A stretch of 64,000 nt of DNA from positions 17,724-81,723 of the forward strand of contig NZ_JAUSAR010000113.1 in assembly GCF_030652515.1 (NCBI RefSeq), read 5' to 3'. Made by a program: the position numbers and the translations under genes. The notes beneath the pieces were generated by a model, which saw only the letters and a program-made list of their open reading frames with translations, was not told where the DNA came from and did not search any database. This DNA is from Aquabacterium sp. (GTDB lineage Bacteria; Pseudomonadota; Gammaproteobacteria; Burkholderiales; Burkholderiaceae_C). Position 1 is the stretch's first letter. Every line of letters starts with the position of its first letter. Shown here in pieces: positions 9,281 through 18,180 of this stretch.

Positions 9281-9901
9281 ATGCTGACCGTCAACAAACT
9301 CCTCCCCCAAGGCCAAGGCCTGGCCAACGCGCTGCTCAAGCGCGCCCACACCGTTGAACTCGACTGGGACGTGCGCCAGAAAAGCCGCTTCGACGCCACC
9401 GACAGCGGCGGCCGCCAACTGGGCATCTTTCTGAGCCGTGGCACCGCCGTGCGGGGTGGCGATGTGCTGGTGGCCGAAGACGGCTCGCTGATCCGCGTCA
9501 CCGCCAAACCCCAGCCCGTGCTGGTGATCACGCCCTGCGCCGAACATGGCAAGGCTTTCGACCTGACCCGTGCCGCCTACCACCTGGGCAACCGCCATGT
9601 GCAGATCGAGCTGCAACCTGATCACCTGAAGATCGAACCCGACCACGTGCTGGCCGACATGCTGCGTGCCATGCACTTGACGGTGGTCGAAGCCCAGGCC
9701 GCGTTTGAGCCCGAAGGTGGCGCCTATGCTGCAGGCGGCGCTCATGCACATGCTCATCATGACCATGGCCACGATCACCATGACCACGGCCATGCCGCGC
9801 CTGCCACACCGGCACGCGGCAAGCCCATCGGCATTGCCGTGACGGCCGCTGCCAAGCCTCATGTGCACGGGCCGGGCTGCAACCACGGCCACGACCACTG
9901 A
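9281..9901 (+). CDS. ureE: urease accessory protein UreE, nickel chaperone
   Basis: This 206-residue protein has the UreE N-terminal domain ([19 protein letters not shown]) and the nickel-binding core [13 protein letters not shown]. Its long C-terminal tail is very rich in histidine, with clusters such as [17 protein letters not shown] and a final [11 protein letters not shown]. UreE carries nickel to the UreDFG-apourease complex. ATG 9281 gives the usual start; a frame opening 30 bases earlier adds non-homologous residues. The stop TGA overlaps the ureF ATG by one base. Confidence 0.95.
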   Translation: MLTVNKLLPQGQGLANALLKRAHTVELDWDVRQKSRFDATDSGGRQLGIFLSRGTAVRGGDVLVAEDGSLIRVTAKPQPVLVITPCAEHGKAFDLTRAAYHLGNRHVQIELQPDHLKIEPDHVLADMLRAMHLTVVEAQAAFEPEGGAYAAGGAHAHAHHDHGHDHHDHGHAAPATPARGKPIGIAVTAAAKPHVHGPGCNHGHDH

Positions 9902-10656
9902 TGTCTCGCGTGCTGGGCGCCGCCGTGCCCCTCAGCGCCGCTGCTCGTCTGCAGTTGATGTGGCTGGCTTCACCGGCTTTGCCGGTGGGGGGCTTCAGCT
10001 ACTCCGAAGGCCTGGAAGCCGCCGTTGAATCAGGCTTGGTCACCAACGAGGCCACTGCCGGTGCCTGGCTGCGCGACCAGCTGTACCTGAGCCTGGCCCG
10101 TTCAGACATGGCCGTGGTGGCCAAGGCCCTGCCCGCCTGGCAGCGCCACGACCTGGCCCGCATCACCGAGCTGAACGACTGGATCGTGCACACCCGCGAG
10201 ACCACCGAGTTCAAATTGCAGGCCGAGCAGATGGGCCGCTCGCTGGTGGAATGGGTGCGCAACCGTGGCGCCTCGGTGGCCCCGAACGACCCACGCCTGG
10301 CTCAGTGTGCAGCCTTGAAGCCCGCGCCCACCTGGCCCGTGGCCTTTGCCCTGGCCGTGGCCCAGTGCCTGCCCGACAACCCGGCCAGCACCGCGCCGCA
10401 CGCCAACACGGTGAAAGACACCCTGTTGAGCTTCGCCTTCGGTTGGGCCGAAAACATGGTGCAAGCGGCCATCAAATCCGTGCCCCTGGGCCAAAGCGCG
10501 GGCCAGCGCATCCTGCAAAGCCTGATCGACGACCTCCCCGCCGCCATTGACCACGCCTGCGCCCTGCCCGACAGCCAGCGCCAGGCCTTCACGCCCATGC
10601 TGGCCATCTTGAGCAGCCAGCACGAAACCCAATACTCACGCCTCTTCCGATCATGA
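9901..10656 (+). CDS. ureF: urease accessory protein UreF
   Basis: This 251-residue helical protein shows the UreF hallmarks [18 protein letters not shown] near the N-terminus and [15 protein letters not shown], with a C-terminal stretch ending QYSRLFRS. UreF bridges UreD and UreG on apourease and gates GTP-dependent nickel delivery. It overlaps ureE by one base and ureG by four, so translation is probably coupled. Confidence 0.94.
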   Translation: MSRVLGAAVPLSAAARLQLMWLASPALPVGGFSYSEGLEAAVESGLVTNEATAGAWLRDQLYLSLARSDMAVVAKALPAWQRHDLARITELNDWIVHTRETTEFKLQAEQMGRSLVEWVRNRGASVAPNDPRLAQCAALKPAPTWPVAFALAVAQCLPDNPASTAPHANTVKDTLLSFAFGWAENMVQAAIKSVPLGQSAGQRILQSLIDDLPAAIDHACALPDSQRQAFTPMLAILSSQHETQYSRLFRS

Positions 10657-11297
10657 GCAATCTGCACAACATCCCCAACCGCACCAAGAAACTGCCCCCC
10701 CTGCGCGTCGGCGTGGGCGGCCCGGTCGGCTCCGGCAAGACCACCCTGGTCGAAATGCTCTGCAAAGGCATGCGCGACACCTACGACCTGGTCGTCGTCA
10801 CCAACGACATCTACACCAAGGAAGACCAGCGCCTGCTGACCGTGGCCGGCGCGCTGGAGCCCGACCGCATCATGGGCGTGGAAACCGGCGGCTGCCCGCA
10901 CACCGCCATCCGCGAAGACGCCTCCATCAACCTGGAGGCGGTGGACCGCATGCTGGCCAAGTACCCCAATGCCGACATCGTGTTCATCGAATCGGGTGGC
11001 GACAACCTGGCCGCGACCTTCAGCCCCGAGCTGAGCGACCTGACGATTTACGTGATCGACGTGGCGGCTGGCGAGAAGATCCCACGCAAGGGCGGGCCCG
11101 GCATCACCAAAAGCGATCTGTTCGTGATCAACAAGACCGACCTGGCGCCCCATGTGGGGGCCAATCTGGACGTGATGGAGGCCGACACGAAGCGCATGCG
11201 CCCCACGCGGCCGTTCGTGATGAGCAATCTGAAGACCAAGGCGGGCCTGGACGAGGTGATCGCCTTCATCGAAACCAAGGGTTTGCTCAAGAGCTGA
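10653..11297 (+). CDS. ureG: urease accessory GTPase UreG
   Basis: This 214-residue SIMIBI GTPase carries the P-loop GPVGSGKT (residues 23-30), the nickel-site motif in [28 protein letters not shown] as the switch and Walker B region, and NKTD for guanine recognition. UreG hydrolyses GTP to insert nickel into urease. It closes the accessory block; its stop is immediately followed by a convergent tRNA gene. ureD, which UreG needs as partner, is not in the window. Confidence 0.97.
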   Translation: MSNLHNIPNRTKKLPPLRVGVGGPVGSGKTTLVEMLCKGMRDTYDLVVVTNDIYTKEDQRLLTVAGALEPDRIMGVETGGCPHTAIREDASINLEAVDRMLAKYPNADIVFIESGGDNLAATFSPELSDLTIYVIDVAAGEKIPRKGGPGITKSDLFVINKTDLAPHVGANLDVMEADTKRMRPTRPFVMSNLKTKAGLDEVIAFIETKGLLKS

Positions 11298-11372
11298 TGG
11301 TGGCCCCAGCAGGAATCGAACCTGCATCTGCCCCTTAGGAGGGGGCTGTTCTATCCATTGAACCATGGAGCC
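11298..11372 (-). tRNA. tRNA-Arg (anticodon CCT)
   Basis: On the minus strand a 75-nt cloverleaf can be folded. The acceptor stem GGCTCCA pairs with TGGGGCC (one G-T pair). The anticodon stem is GCCCC/GGGGC around loop CTCCTAA, giving anticodon CCT, which reads AGG arginine codons. The T arm is GCAGG-TTCGATT-CCTGC, and CCA is encoded at the 3' end. It starts the base after the ureG stop and is convergent with that operon. Confidence 0.95.
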
Positions 11373-11392
11373 AGACCGGACGTGATTGTGCC

Positions 11393-12202
11393 TCAGGTCT
11401 GGCTTGCTTTTGGAATGAGGCTTGGGGCGTCGCCTTCGTCTTTCAAGGCCACGCCCGACAGGCGCAAGCGCCGCGATTCGCGCAACAGTTGCAGCAGTTT
11501 GCCCGCGGCCTGGTCGCAGGGCAGCCCTTCCGGACGCACGTTCGAGATGCAATTGCGATTGGCATCGGTCAAGCCCATGCGCGGCATCCAGGTGAGGTAC
11601 AGGCCCATGCTGTCGGGTGAGCTCAGGCCCGGGCGCTCGCCAATCAGGATGACCGCCAGGCGTGCATCCAGCAGCTCGCCCACTTCGTCTTGAACGGCGA
11701 CCCGGCCCTGCTCAACGATGGTCAATGGTGCGATCGCCCACCCTTCGGCCCGCAAAACAGGCAGCACGTTTTGCAGCAAAGACGGTGCATGCTTGCCCAC
11801 GGCCACGGCCGACAAACCGTCTGCGACCACGAAGGCGATGTCGTGCTGGCGGGCGTCTGCTTCTGATGACCCAAAAGCAAGGCCAGCCACCCTGCTCAGC
11901 AAGGCCTGGCGCGATGGCGCATCCAACCTTCGCCCCAGGTCAGGCCGCTTCAGATACGTGTCCCTGTCGATGGCGGCGCTGTGCAAGACCAGCGTTTCCT
12001 GGCCCAGTGCTGTCAACGCGGCTTGAAGCGCTGTCACGTCCAGCGCCAGGTGCACGGCATCGCGCGCCTTCGCGTGCGCCAGTTGAAACGCCAGGTGCGG
12101 CTCGGTCGGCAAACTCACACCGGATCGGCCCAGGGCGATGCGCGCCTGCGTGAACTGGCGCAGCGCCAGCCAGGGGTTGGTGGTGACGGGGGACTGGCTC
12201 AT
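11393..12202 (-). CDS. eutC: ethanolamine ammonia-lyase small subunit
   Basis: This 269-residue protein contains ARIALGRSGVSLPTEPHLAF, DLGRRLDAP, VVADGLSAVAV and IGERPGLSSPDSMGLYLTW. The last is a strongly conserved EutC stretch next to the cobalamin site. With EutB it forms the adenosylcobalamin-dependent enzyme that splits ethanolamine into acetaldehyde and ammonia. Its ATG overlaps the eutB stop as ATGA. No microcompartment or other eut genes are near, so this is the stand-alone two-gene type seen in many aerobic proteobacteria. Confidence 0.95.
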   Translation of the reverse strand: MSQSPVTTNPWLALRQFTQARIALGRSGVSLPTEPHLAFQLAHAKARDAVHLALDVTALQAALTALGQETLVLHSAAIDRDTYLKRPDLGRRLDAPSRQALLSRVAGLAFGSSEADARQHDIAFVVADGLSAVAVGKHAPSLLQNVLPVLRAEGWAIAPLTIVEQGRVAVQDEVGELLDARLAVILIGERPGLSSPDSMGLYLTWMPRMGLTDANRNCISNVRPEGLPCDQAAGKLLQLLRESRRLRLSGVALKDEGDAPSLIPKASQT

Positions 12203-13572
12203 GGCGCACCCAGCAAGGCATGCTGAAAACCAGGCGGCAAGCCATCCAGCAGCCGAAACCCCGCGCCCTCGCCTTGCATGATCTGCATCCTTTGCAGCCA
12301 CGCCTCGAACTCGGGCGCCGCCCGCAGTCCCAGCACCCGTCGCACATACAGCGCATCGTGGAACGAGGTGCTCTGGTAGTTGAGCATGATGTCGTCCGAG
12401 CCGGGCACGCCCATCACGAAGGTGCAGCCCGCCGTGGCCAGCACCGTGAGCAGCACGTCCATGTCATCCTGGTCGGCTTCGGCGTGGTTGGTATAGCAAA
12501 CGTCGCAGCCCATGGGCAAGCCCAACAGCTTGCCGCAAAAATGGTCTTCCAAGCCTGCACGGATGATCTGCTTGCCGTCGTACAGATACTCGGGCCCAAT
12601 GAAGCCGACCACGGTGTTCACCAGCAGCGGCTTGAAATGCCGCGCCACCGCATAGGCCCGCGCCTCGCAAGTTTGCTGGTCCACGCCGTGGTGGGCATTG
12701 GCCGACAAGGCACTGCCCTGTCCCGTTTCGAAATACATGACGTTGTCGCCCACCGTGCCGCGCTTCAAGGACAAAGCCGCCTCGCGCGCCTGCCCCAGCA
12801 AGGACAGGTCGATGCCAAAGCTGCGGTTGGTGGCTTCGGTGCCACCAATGGACTGGAACACCAGGTCCACCGGCGCACCACGCGCCACCGCGGCCAGGGT
12901 GTTGGTGACGTGCGTGAGCACGCAGGACTGGGTCGGGATGGCGTATTGCTCGATCAGCTCGGCCATCATCGTCACCAGCTTGATGACTTGCGGGACGTTG
13001 TCGGTGGCGGGGTTGATGCCGATGACCGCATCGCCGCTGCCATACAGCAAGCCATCGATCAGGCTGGCCGCGATGCCGCTGGCGTCGTCGGTGGGGTGAT
13101 TGGGCTGCAGGCGGGTGGACAGCCGCCCCTTCAAACCAAGGGTGTTGCGGAAAGCGGTGAGCACCCGGCATTTTTGACCGACCAGGATCAGGTCCTGGTT
13201 GCGCATGATCTTGCAAACGGCAGCGGCCATTTCGGGCGTGATGCCCGGCGCCACGGCGGCCAAGGTGTCACTGTCGGTGTCGTCTCGCAACAGCCAGTTT
13301 CTGAAATCCCCCACTGTGAAGTGCGCAATGGGTGCAAAGGCCTGCGCGTCGTGGGTGTCGATGATCAGGCGCGTGACCTCGTCCTCTTCATAGGGGATCA
13401 GCGCGTCGTTCAAGAAGGTGCGCAGGGGCAGATCGGCCAGGGCCATCTGGGCCACCACCCGCTCTTGGGCGGTTTGCGCGGCAATGCCCGCCAGCAGGTC
13501 GCCCGATCGCGCGGGCGTGGCCTTGGCCAACAGGTCTTTCAAATCACGGAATGCGGGCATGGCGGGACACAT
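12199..13572 (-). CDS. eutB: ethanolamine ammonia-lyase large subunit
   Basis: This 457-residue TIM-barrel catalytic subunit has clear EutB segments: QPNHPTDDASGIAASLIDGL, GDAVIGINPATDN, HVTNTLAAVARGAPVDLVFQ, GQGSALSANAHHGVDQQT and GCDVCYTNHAEADQDDMD. It binds ethanolamine and, with EutC, adenosylcobalamin. The start could be ATG 13572 or ATG 13560 four codons later; neither has a strong ribosome-binding site. It is divergent from the antiporter gene, with 64 bases between them. Confidence 0.95.
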   Translation of the reverse strand: MCPAMPAFRDLKDLLAKATPARSGDLLAGIAAQTAQERVVAQMALADLPLRTFLNDALIPYEEDEVTRLIIDTHDAQAFAPIAHFTVGDFRNWLLRDDTDSDTLAAVAPGITPEMAAAVCKIMRNQDLILVGQKCRVLTAFRNTLGLKGRLSTRLQPNHPTDDASGIAASLIDGLLYGSGDAVIGINPATDNVPQVIKLVTMMAELIEQYAIPTQSCVLTHVTNTLAAVARGAPVDLVFQSIGGTEATNRSFGIDLSLLGQAREAALSLKRGTVGDNVMYFETGQGSALSANAHHGVDQQTCEARAYAVARHFKPLLVNTVVGFIGPEYLYDGKQIIRAGLEDHFCGKLLGLPMGCDVCYTNHAEADQDDMDVLLTVLATAGCTFVMGVPGSDDIMLNYQSTSFHDALYVRRVLGLRAAPEFEAWLQRMQIMQGEGAGFRLLDGLPPGFQHALLGAP

Positions 13573-13636
13573 TCAGTCCAGACCAACGCAGTCTGCCTGA
13601 TTTTGACGATGGGGGTGGCACCCGCATTGCTGGTCA

Positions 13637-14926
13637 GTGGATCAAGCGCTTTTTGTCAGTCTGTTCCACATGCACATAGCCTGGTTTGTGCTGGTGGGGG
13701 CCATGCTGATCGCGATGGCGTTTTCCAGCCATCTGGTCAAGCGGTTGCCCTTGTCACCCGCCATCCTTTACCTTGGCGTCGGCGCCCTGATCGGGCCGCT
13801 GGGCGCCAGCATGCTGGACCTGTCACCCCAGGACAGCATGCCCTGGCTGGAGTTGCTCACGGAAGTGGCGGTATTGATCACCCTGTTCACGGTGGGCATG
13901 CGTTTGCGCGTGCCGTTCTCTCTGGTGGCATGGGCCGTGCCGCTGCGGCTGGCCACGGCGGGCATGGTGGTCACCACGGCCTGCATTGCCTTGATCGGGT
14001 GGCTGTTGATGGACCTGTCCTGGCCCGCCCTGCTGCTGCTGGGCGCCATCTTGTCGCCCACCGATCCGGTGCTGGCCTCTGAGGTGCAGATCCGCCACCC
14101 CGATGACCGGGACGGTTTGCGCTTCTCGCTGACCGCTGAAGGGGGGCTGAACGATGGCATGGCCTTTCCGGGGGTGATGCTGGCGTTGGGCTTGATGGGC
14201 CTGCATGAGATCGGTGACCTGGGCTGGCGGTGGCTGGCCATCGATGTGGTCTGGGCCGCGTCTTGCGGCCTCTTGCTGGGCTGGTTGTGCGGCTACGCCG
14301 TGGGGCGATCGGTGCACGCCTTGCGGCAAAGCGGGCAACCGCTGGAGGCCGAAGAGTTCCTGACCTTTGGGGTGATTGCCCTGGTCTATGGGGCCGCGCT
14401 GCTGGTCCACGCCTATGGCTTCCTGGCCGTGTTTGCAGCAGGTGCCGCGCTGGCCCATTGCGAACGCTCTTTGCGGGCCGACAAAGCACCCCATCCCGAC
14501 GGAGCGCACTCGTCTCGATTGATCCACTTCAGCGCACAGAGCGAGCACCTCGCCGAGGTGGCGATCGTGCTCGTCATCGGGGCCTCGCTGGCCTCGGTCG
14601 ATTGGGACTGGGCCACCGTGGTGTTTGCCCTGTTGGTGATGGTGGTGGCGCGGCCCGTGTCGGTGCTGGCCACCGTGCCTGTGCGCCTGATGGCCCAGCC
14701 CCAGCGCCGCCTGGTGGCCTGGTTCGGCATCCGGGGCGTGGGGTCGGTGTACTACCTGGCCTATGCCATCAACCATGGCATCGATGGCACGGTGGCGCGC
14801 ACCTTGACCAGCGCGGTCATGATCACGATCTTCATTTCCATCCTGGCCCATGGCATCTCGGCCACCCCCCTGATGGAACGCTACATGAAGCTGAAGAAGC
14901 GTCAGCCCCGCCCCAAACGCGCCTGA
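13637..14926 (+). CDS. cation:proton antiporter (CPA family)
   Basis: This 429-residue polytopic membrane protein has about a dozen hydrophobic segments. It carries the motifs GAILSPTDPVLAS and TAEGGLNDGMAFP, which hold the TD and ND residues of CPA-type Na+/H+ or K+/H+ exchangers. A basic tail (KLKKRQPRPKRA) ends it. It probably exchanges protons for sodium or potassium across the inner membrane; the ion cannot be read from sequence. The proposed start is GTG 13637; an ATG at 13670 (MHIAWFVLV) is a fair alternative. It converges with the penicillin-binding protein gene. Confidence 0.82.
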   Translation: MDQALFVSLFHMHIAWFVLVGAMLIAMAFSSHLVKRLPLSPAILYLGVGALIGPLGASMLDLSPQDSMPWLELLTEVAVLITLFTVGMRLRVPFSLVAWAVPLRLATAGMVVTTACIALIGWLLMDLSWPALLLLGAILSPTDPVLASEVQIRHPDDRDGLRFSLTAEGGLNDGMAFPGVMLALGLMGLHEIGDLGWRWLAIDVVWAASCGLLLGWLCGYAVGRSVHALRQSGQPLEAEEFLTFGVIALVYGAALLVHAYGFLAVFAAGAALAHCERSLRADKAPHPDGAHSSRLIHFSAQSEHLAEVAIVLVIGASLASVDWDWATVVFALLVMVVARPVSVLATVPVRLMAQPQRRLVAWFGIRGVGSVYYLAYAINHGIDGTVARTLTSAVMITIFISILAHGISATPLMERYMKLKKRQPRPKRA

Positions 14927-14941
14927 GCCCCGACTGGACTG

Positions 14942-17900
14942 TCAGCGCTTGGCCGCCACCAAAGGCTCTTTCTTGCGACAACTGCCCGGGCCGTCAGGTG
15001 CTTTTTCCTGCACCAAGGGCATCAGGGCCGGTGCCAGCGACTTGAGCACTTGGGTCGACAGGGCACTGGTGAAGGTGTACTTGGCCGCGTAGGGCTCGTG
15101 CACATAGGCGGTCAATGTGCCAAAGAAGCGATCGCCAATCAGGAAAACGAAGGTGGCCGACCGGTTGACCACGCGCGATGAGATGAGTCCGCCGCCCGGG
15201 CCATGAACGTCAAAGCGGTGGTCGCCCGTGCCGGTTTTGCCACCCACGTCAATCACGCTGCCGTCAGGGCGGACAAAGGCCCCCTTCAAGCGCCTGGCCG
15301 TGCCACCATCAACGACGGCAAGCACGGTACTGCGTACCACATCAGCCACTTCTTCCGGCAAAACGCGCTCGGCCTTGGCAGTGGTCTGCTCAAGCCGGGT
15401 CTCGAACGGTGTGCCCGATGCAAAATTCAGGCGTTGCAGCTTGCTGACCGGCATGCGCATGCCCTTGTTGACGATGATGCCCATCAACTCGGCCAAGGCC
15501 GCGGGCCGATCACCGGAGGCGCCCAGGGCCGTGGCATAGGACGGGGTCAGCGTGGCGAACGGGTAGCCCAGGCGACGCCAGTCGCGGTTGATCTCGGCAA
15601 AGGTGTCCCGCTCCAGCAGGTTGCGGATGCGCGAGTCCTGGGCGGTCTTGTGGCGGGTTTTGAAGAGCCAGCCGTAGACCGCCTGGCGCTGGTCGCGGCT
15701 GGCCGCCATCACCTCGGTCAGGCTGGCTTTGGGGTGGGCCTTCAGGTGGCCGACCAGCCAGAGGTCGAGCGGGTGAACGCGGGCGATGTAGCCACGGTCG
15801 GCCAACGAGAACTTGTCAGGCGCGTAGTCGTCGTACAGGCGCTGCAGCTTGGCCTCGCTCAATTCCTTCTGAGGCAACTGCTCGTTCATGAAGGCAGTGA
15901 ACTCGGCCAAAGAGGCCTGGGGATCCATGCTGCGGAACATCACCGCCAGGCGCGAGGGCGCGGACTTGGCACGCTTGATCAACTGGTCGCGGGCCTCTTC
16001 AGGGGGCTTGCCTTTGTATTTCTTGTAGAAACGGCGCAGGAACTCACGGCCTTCGCTGTCAGCAAAACGGGCCAGGTACTCCTGGCGACGAGGGTCGTCC
16101 GAGTCTTCCAGCAAGTCGTTGTCTGACTTGCTGTTGTTGGCCATGTAGGCATACACCACATCGCGCATGAGGCGAACGAACACCAGGTTCACCGACTTCT
16201 GGAAAGCCGTGCGCAAGTCCATGACCCCGCCGTCTTCCTCGGATTCGAAGTTGTTGAAGTGGTGCGCGCCACCGCCCGTGTAAAAGGTCTCGCCCGAGTT
16301 GGCCGAGTACTTGCGGTCCATGGCGGCCTCCAGCATGGTCTTGAGGCCCTTGTCCTTGGCATCGAGCAGGTAGTCACGCGCCCAGCGGCGCAGCACATCC
16401 CGGCGCTGCACGGGCACGGCGGTGAGGTCTTCTTCGCTCATGGGGCTGAACTGCCCGTGCAGGTCGGCAATGACCTTGAGGTAGGAGATCAGTGTGCGCA
16501 GCTTGGCGGTGGAACCCAGATCGAGTTTGGCGCCTTCGTTGATGTCGAAAGGCTGGTCCAGGTTGTCGCTCTGCACGCGCAGCAGGTTGGCCTGGCCGCT
16601 GCGTTCGAACAGCGTGAAGCTCAAAGTCAGCTTGCTGGGGTCATCGCCTTCCTTCAGCATGTGATAACCATACAGGCCGTGGGTCTTGGCCATTTTGGGG
16701 TCTTTGAGGTCGCTGAGCAGGCGGGTGGCTGTGCGCTGCAGATCGCCATCCAGGGTGCTGTTGGTCTTCAGGTCCAGACGATCCAGGTCGTACAGACGCG
16801 GCACCTTCAGCATGGTGGACAGGGTGGAACGCATGGCCGTGATGGCCTTGCGGTCCACGAAGGACACCGGCCGCTCGGTGGGTTGCACCGGGTGAAGCTT
16901 GAGCTTGATGGGCAAGGCGGCATCGCGCAGAGAGATGGGGATCAGGTTGACGCTGGCCAGCAGGCGCAGGTGGCTGTCGGTCAGCCTTTGCAGGTCTTCA
17001 TGGCCATCCACCAGGTAATGAGAAGGACGGCGCTGGGCGATGAACAGCGACAGCACCTGCTTGTAGGCCTTGGCCTGCCGCTCCAGTTCAGGGCCCGGGG
17101 CAGCCGGCGATTTCACGGCCGCGTGCAGCAAGGCATTGACCTCGGCGAAATCGCGGCCGTACCAGGCCCAAAGGCCATCGCCCACGCCGTGGACTTCACC
17201 CACGCCCGGCTTGGCAGACAGGGGCACGGAATTGACGTAGTCGAGGACGATGCGGCGGCGCGCGCCACGGGTGTCCTCGCCGTCCAGGTAGGCGCGCACC
17301 GAGGCGGAGGCCACCTGGCGCAGCTTTTCCTTCATGGACGAGGTGCGGCCATCGGGCGAATGCCGGTACTTTTCGATTTGCGTGGCCAAGGTGCTGCCGC
17401 CAGCCGAGGCTTGCGAATCGCTGACGTGCCGGGCCACTTGCGTGATCACCGCTTTGCCCAAACGGCTCCACTCGATGGCCGGGTTGTGCGTGGGGTAGGT
17501 GGCGTCGAGCAATTCGCGGTTTTCGATGAACAGCAGCGCATCAACCAGGGGATCAGGGATCGCCTCGAAGCGCGGGTAGACCCGCTCTGGAAACCGCACC
17601 GCGTACATGGCCTGGCCACTGCAATCCAGGATCTGCAGCCCCGCCTGAGATGTCTCGTGGTAGGCCGTGAAGATGCCTTTGTTGGTCACGCGCAGCAGGT
17701 CGTCGGACATGCGCGCCTGGGCGCTGACCTGGTAGCCCTGCACCCCCAATCGCTTGACGAAATCAGGAATGTGGCTGTAGCCCAGCCGGTCGTCATAAGG
17801 CCCGGGCTGGGGGAAACTGAGGGCGGTGCTGGGCCCGGGCTCGACTTTGTAGGTCAAGCCCTGGGCCAGGCCGCTCAGATAGCGGGCCTGCAGCCGGGAG

Positions 17901-18013
17901 GTCTTCGCCTCGTCAGACACGAAATAGGCAAGCGCCGCGATGAAAGCCACCACGACACTGCCAATGAGCAGCCGCTTCAGTACACGGGGGGGCTTGGTGG
18001 GGGAATCGGTCAA
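14942..18013 (-). CDS. atypical class A penicillin-binding protein (transglycosylase/transpeptidase)
   Basis: This 1023-residue protein has one N-terminal membrane anchor (residues about 14-30). A glycosyltransferase-51 domain follows with divergent motifs: LFIENRELLD instead of the usual EDRRF type, GGSTLATQIEKY, and RRIVLDYVNSVPL. The transpeptidase domain shows STAK, SVN and KTGT boxes (LDLGSTAKLRT, KSVNLVF, GGKTGTGD). Long charged inserts lie between the SVN and KTGT boxes. It would polymerise and cross-link peptidoglycan in the periplasm. The reading frame begins at TTG 18013; no ATG lies near it. It belongs to a less studied lineage than PBP1a/1b. Confidence 0.8.
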   Translation of the reverse strand: MTDSPTKPPRVLKRLLIGSVVVAFIAALAYFVSDEAKTSRLQARYLSGLAQGLTYKVEPGPSTALSFPQPGPYDDRLGYSHIPDFVKRLGVQGYQVSAQARMSDDLLRVTNKGIFTAYHETSQAGLQILDCSGQAMYAVRFPERVYPRFEAIPDPLVDALLFIENRELLDATYPTHNPAIEWSRLGKAVITQVARHVSDSQASAGGSTLATQIEKYRHSPDGRTSSMKEKLRQVASASVRAYLDGEDTRGARRRIVLDYVNSVPLSAKPGVGEVHGVGDGLWAWYGRDFAEVNALLHAAVKSPAAPGPELERQAKAYKQVLSLFIAQRRPSHYLVDGHEDLQRLTDSHLRLLASVNLIPISLRDAALPIKLKLHPVQPTERPVSFVDRKAITAMRSTLSTMLKVPRLYDLDRLDLKTNSTLDGDLQRTATRLLSDLKDPKMAKTHGLYGYHMLKEGDDPSKLTLSFTLFERSGQANLLRVQSDNLDQPFDINEGAKLDLGSTAKLRTLISYLKVIADLHGQFSPMSEEDLTAVPVQRRDVLRRWARDYLLDAKDKGLKTMLEAAMDRKYSANSGETFYTGGGAHHFNNFESEEDGGVMDLRTAFQKSVNLVFVRLMRDVVYAYMANNSKSDNDLLEDSDDPRRQEYLARFADSEGREFLRRFYKKYKGKPPEEARDQLIKRAKSAPSRLAVMFRSMDPQASLAEFTAFMNEQLPQKELSEAKLQRLYDDYAPDKFSLADRGYIARVHPLDLWLVGHLKAHPKASLTEVMAASRDQRQAVYGWLFKTRHKTAQDSRIRNLLERDTFAEINRDWRRLGYPFATLTPSYATALGASGDRPAALAELMGIIVNKGMRMPVSKLQRLNFASGTPFETRLEQTTAKAERVLPEEVADVVRSTVLAVVDGGTARRLKGAFVRPDGSVIDVGGKTGTGDHRFDVHGPGGGLISSRVVNRSATFVFLIGDRFFGTLTAYVHEPYAAKYTFTSALSTQVLKSLAPALMPLVQEKAPDGPGSCRKKEPLVAAKR

Positions 18014-18089
18014 GGGTCACTCAGCTGGGAAAACAGGCCGCTGGCGAGCGGCCAACACGGGCAATTCGCAAAATCCAGCATAAAGCGGA

Positions 18090-18119
18090 ACAGCCATTTT
18101 CATCATTAAAAATGGCTGT
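18090..18119. terminator. hairpin between glgA and the penicillin-binding protein gene, possible terminator
   Basis: ACAGCCATTTT and AAAATGGCTGT form a perfect 11-bp stem with an 8-base loop. It lies in the 167-base gap after the glgA stop (18181) and before the start of the next minus-strand gene (18013). There is no long T-run on the minus-strand exit side, so it may be a weak or factor-assisted terminator for the glycogen operon. Confidence 0.45.
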
Positions 18120-18180
18120 GGCTTTCACGCTTCTTTCGCGTTGCGCCACGCGATGTGTGCTGGGCGCAACGGCCACTTGC

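Noticed and set aside
11298..11372. tRNA-Arg as the attachment site of an integrated element
   Set aside because: No integrase, no repeated tRNA end and no change in gene content around it.
12220..14082. 620-codon plus-strand frame opposite eutB and running into the antiporter
   Set aside because: No family similarity and it is antisense to a well-supported enzyme gene.
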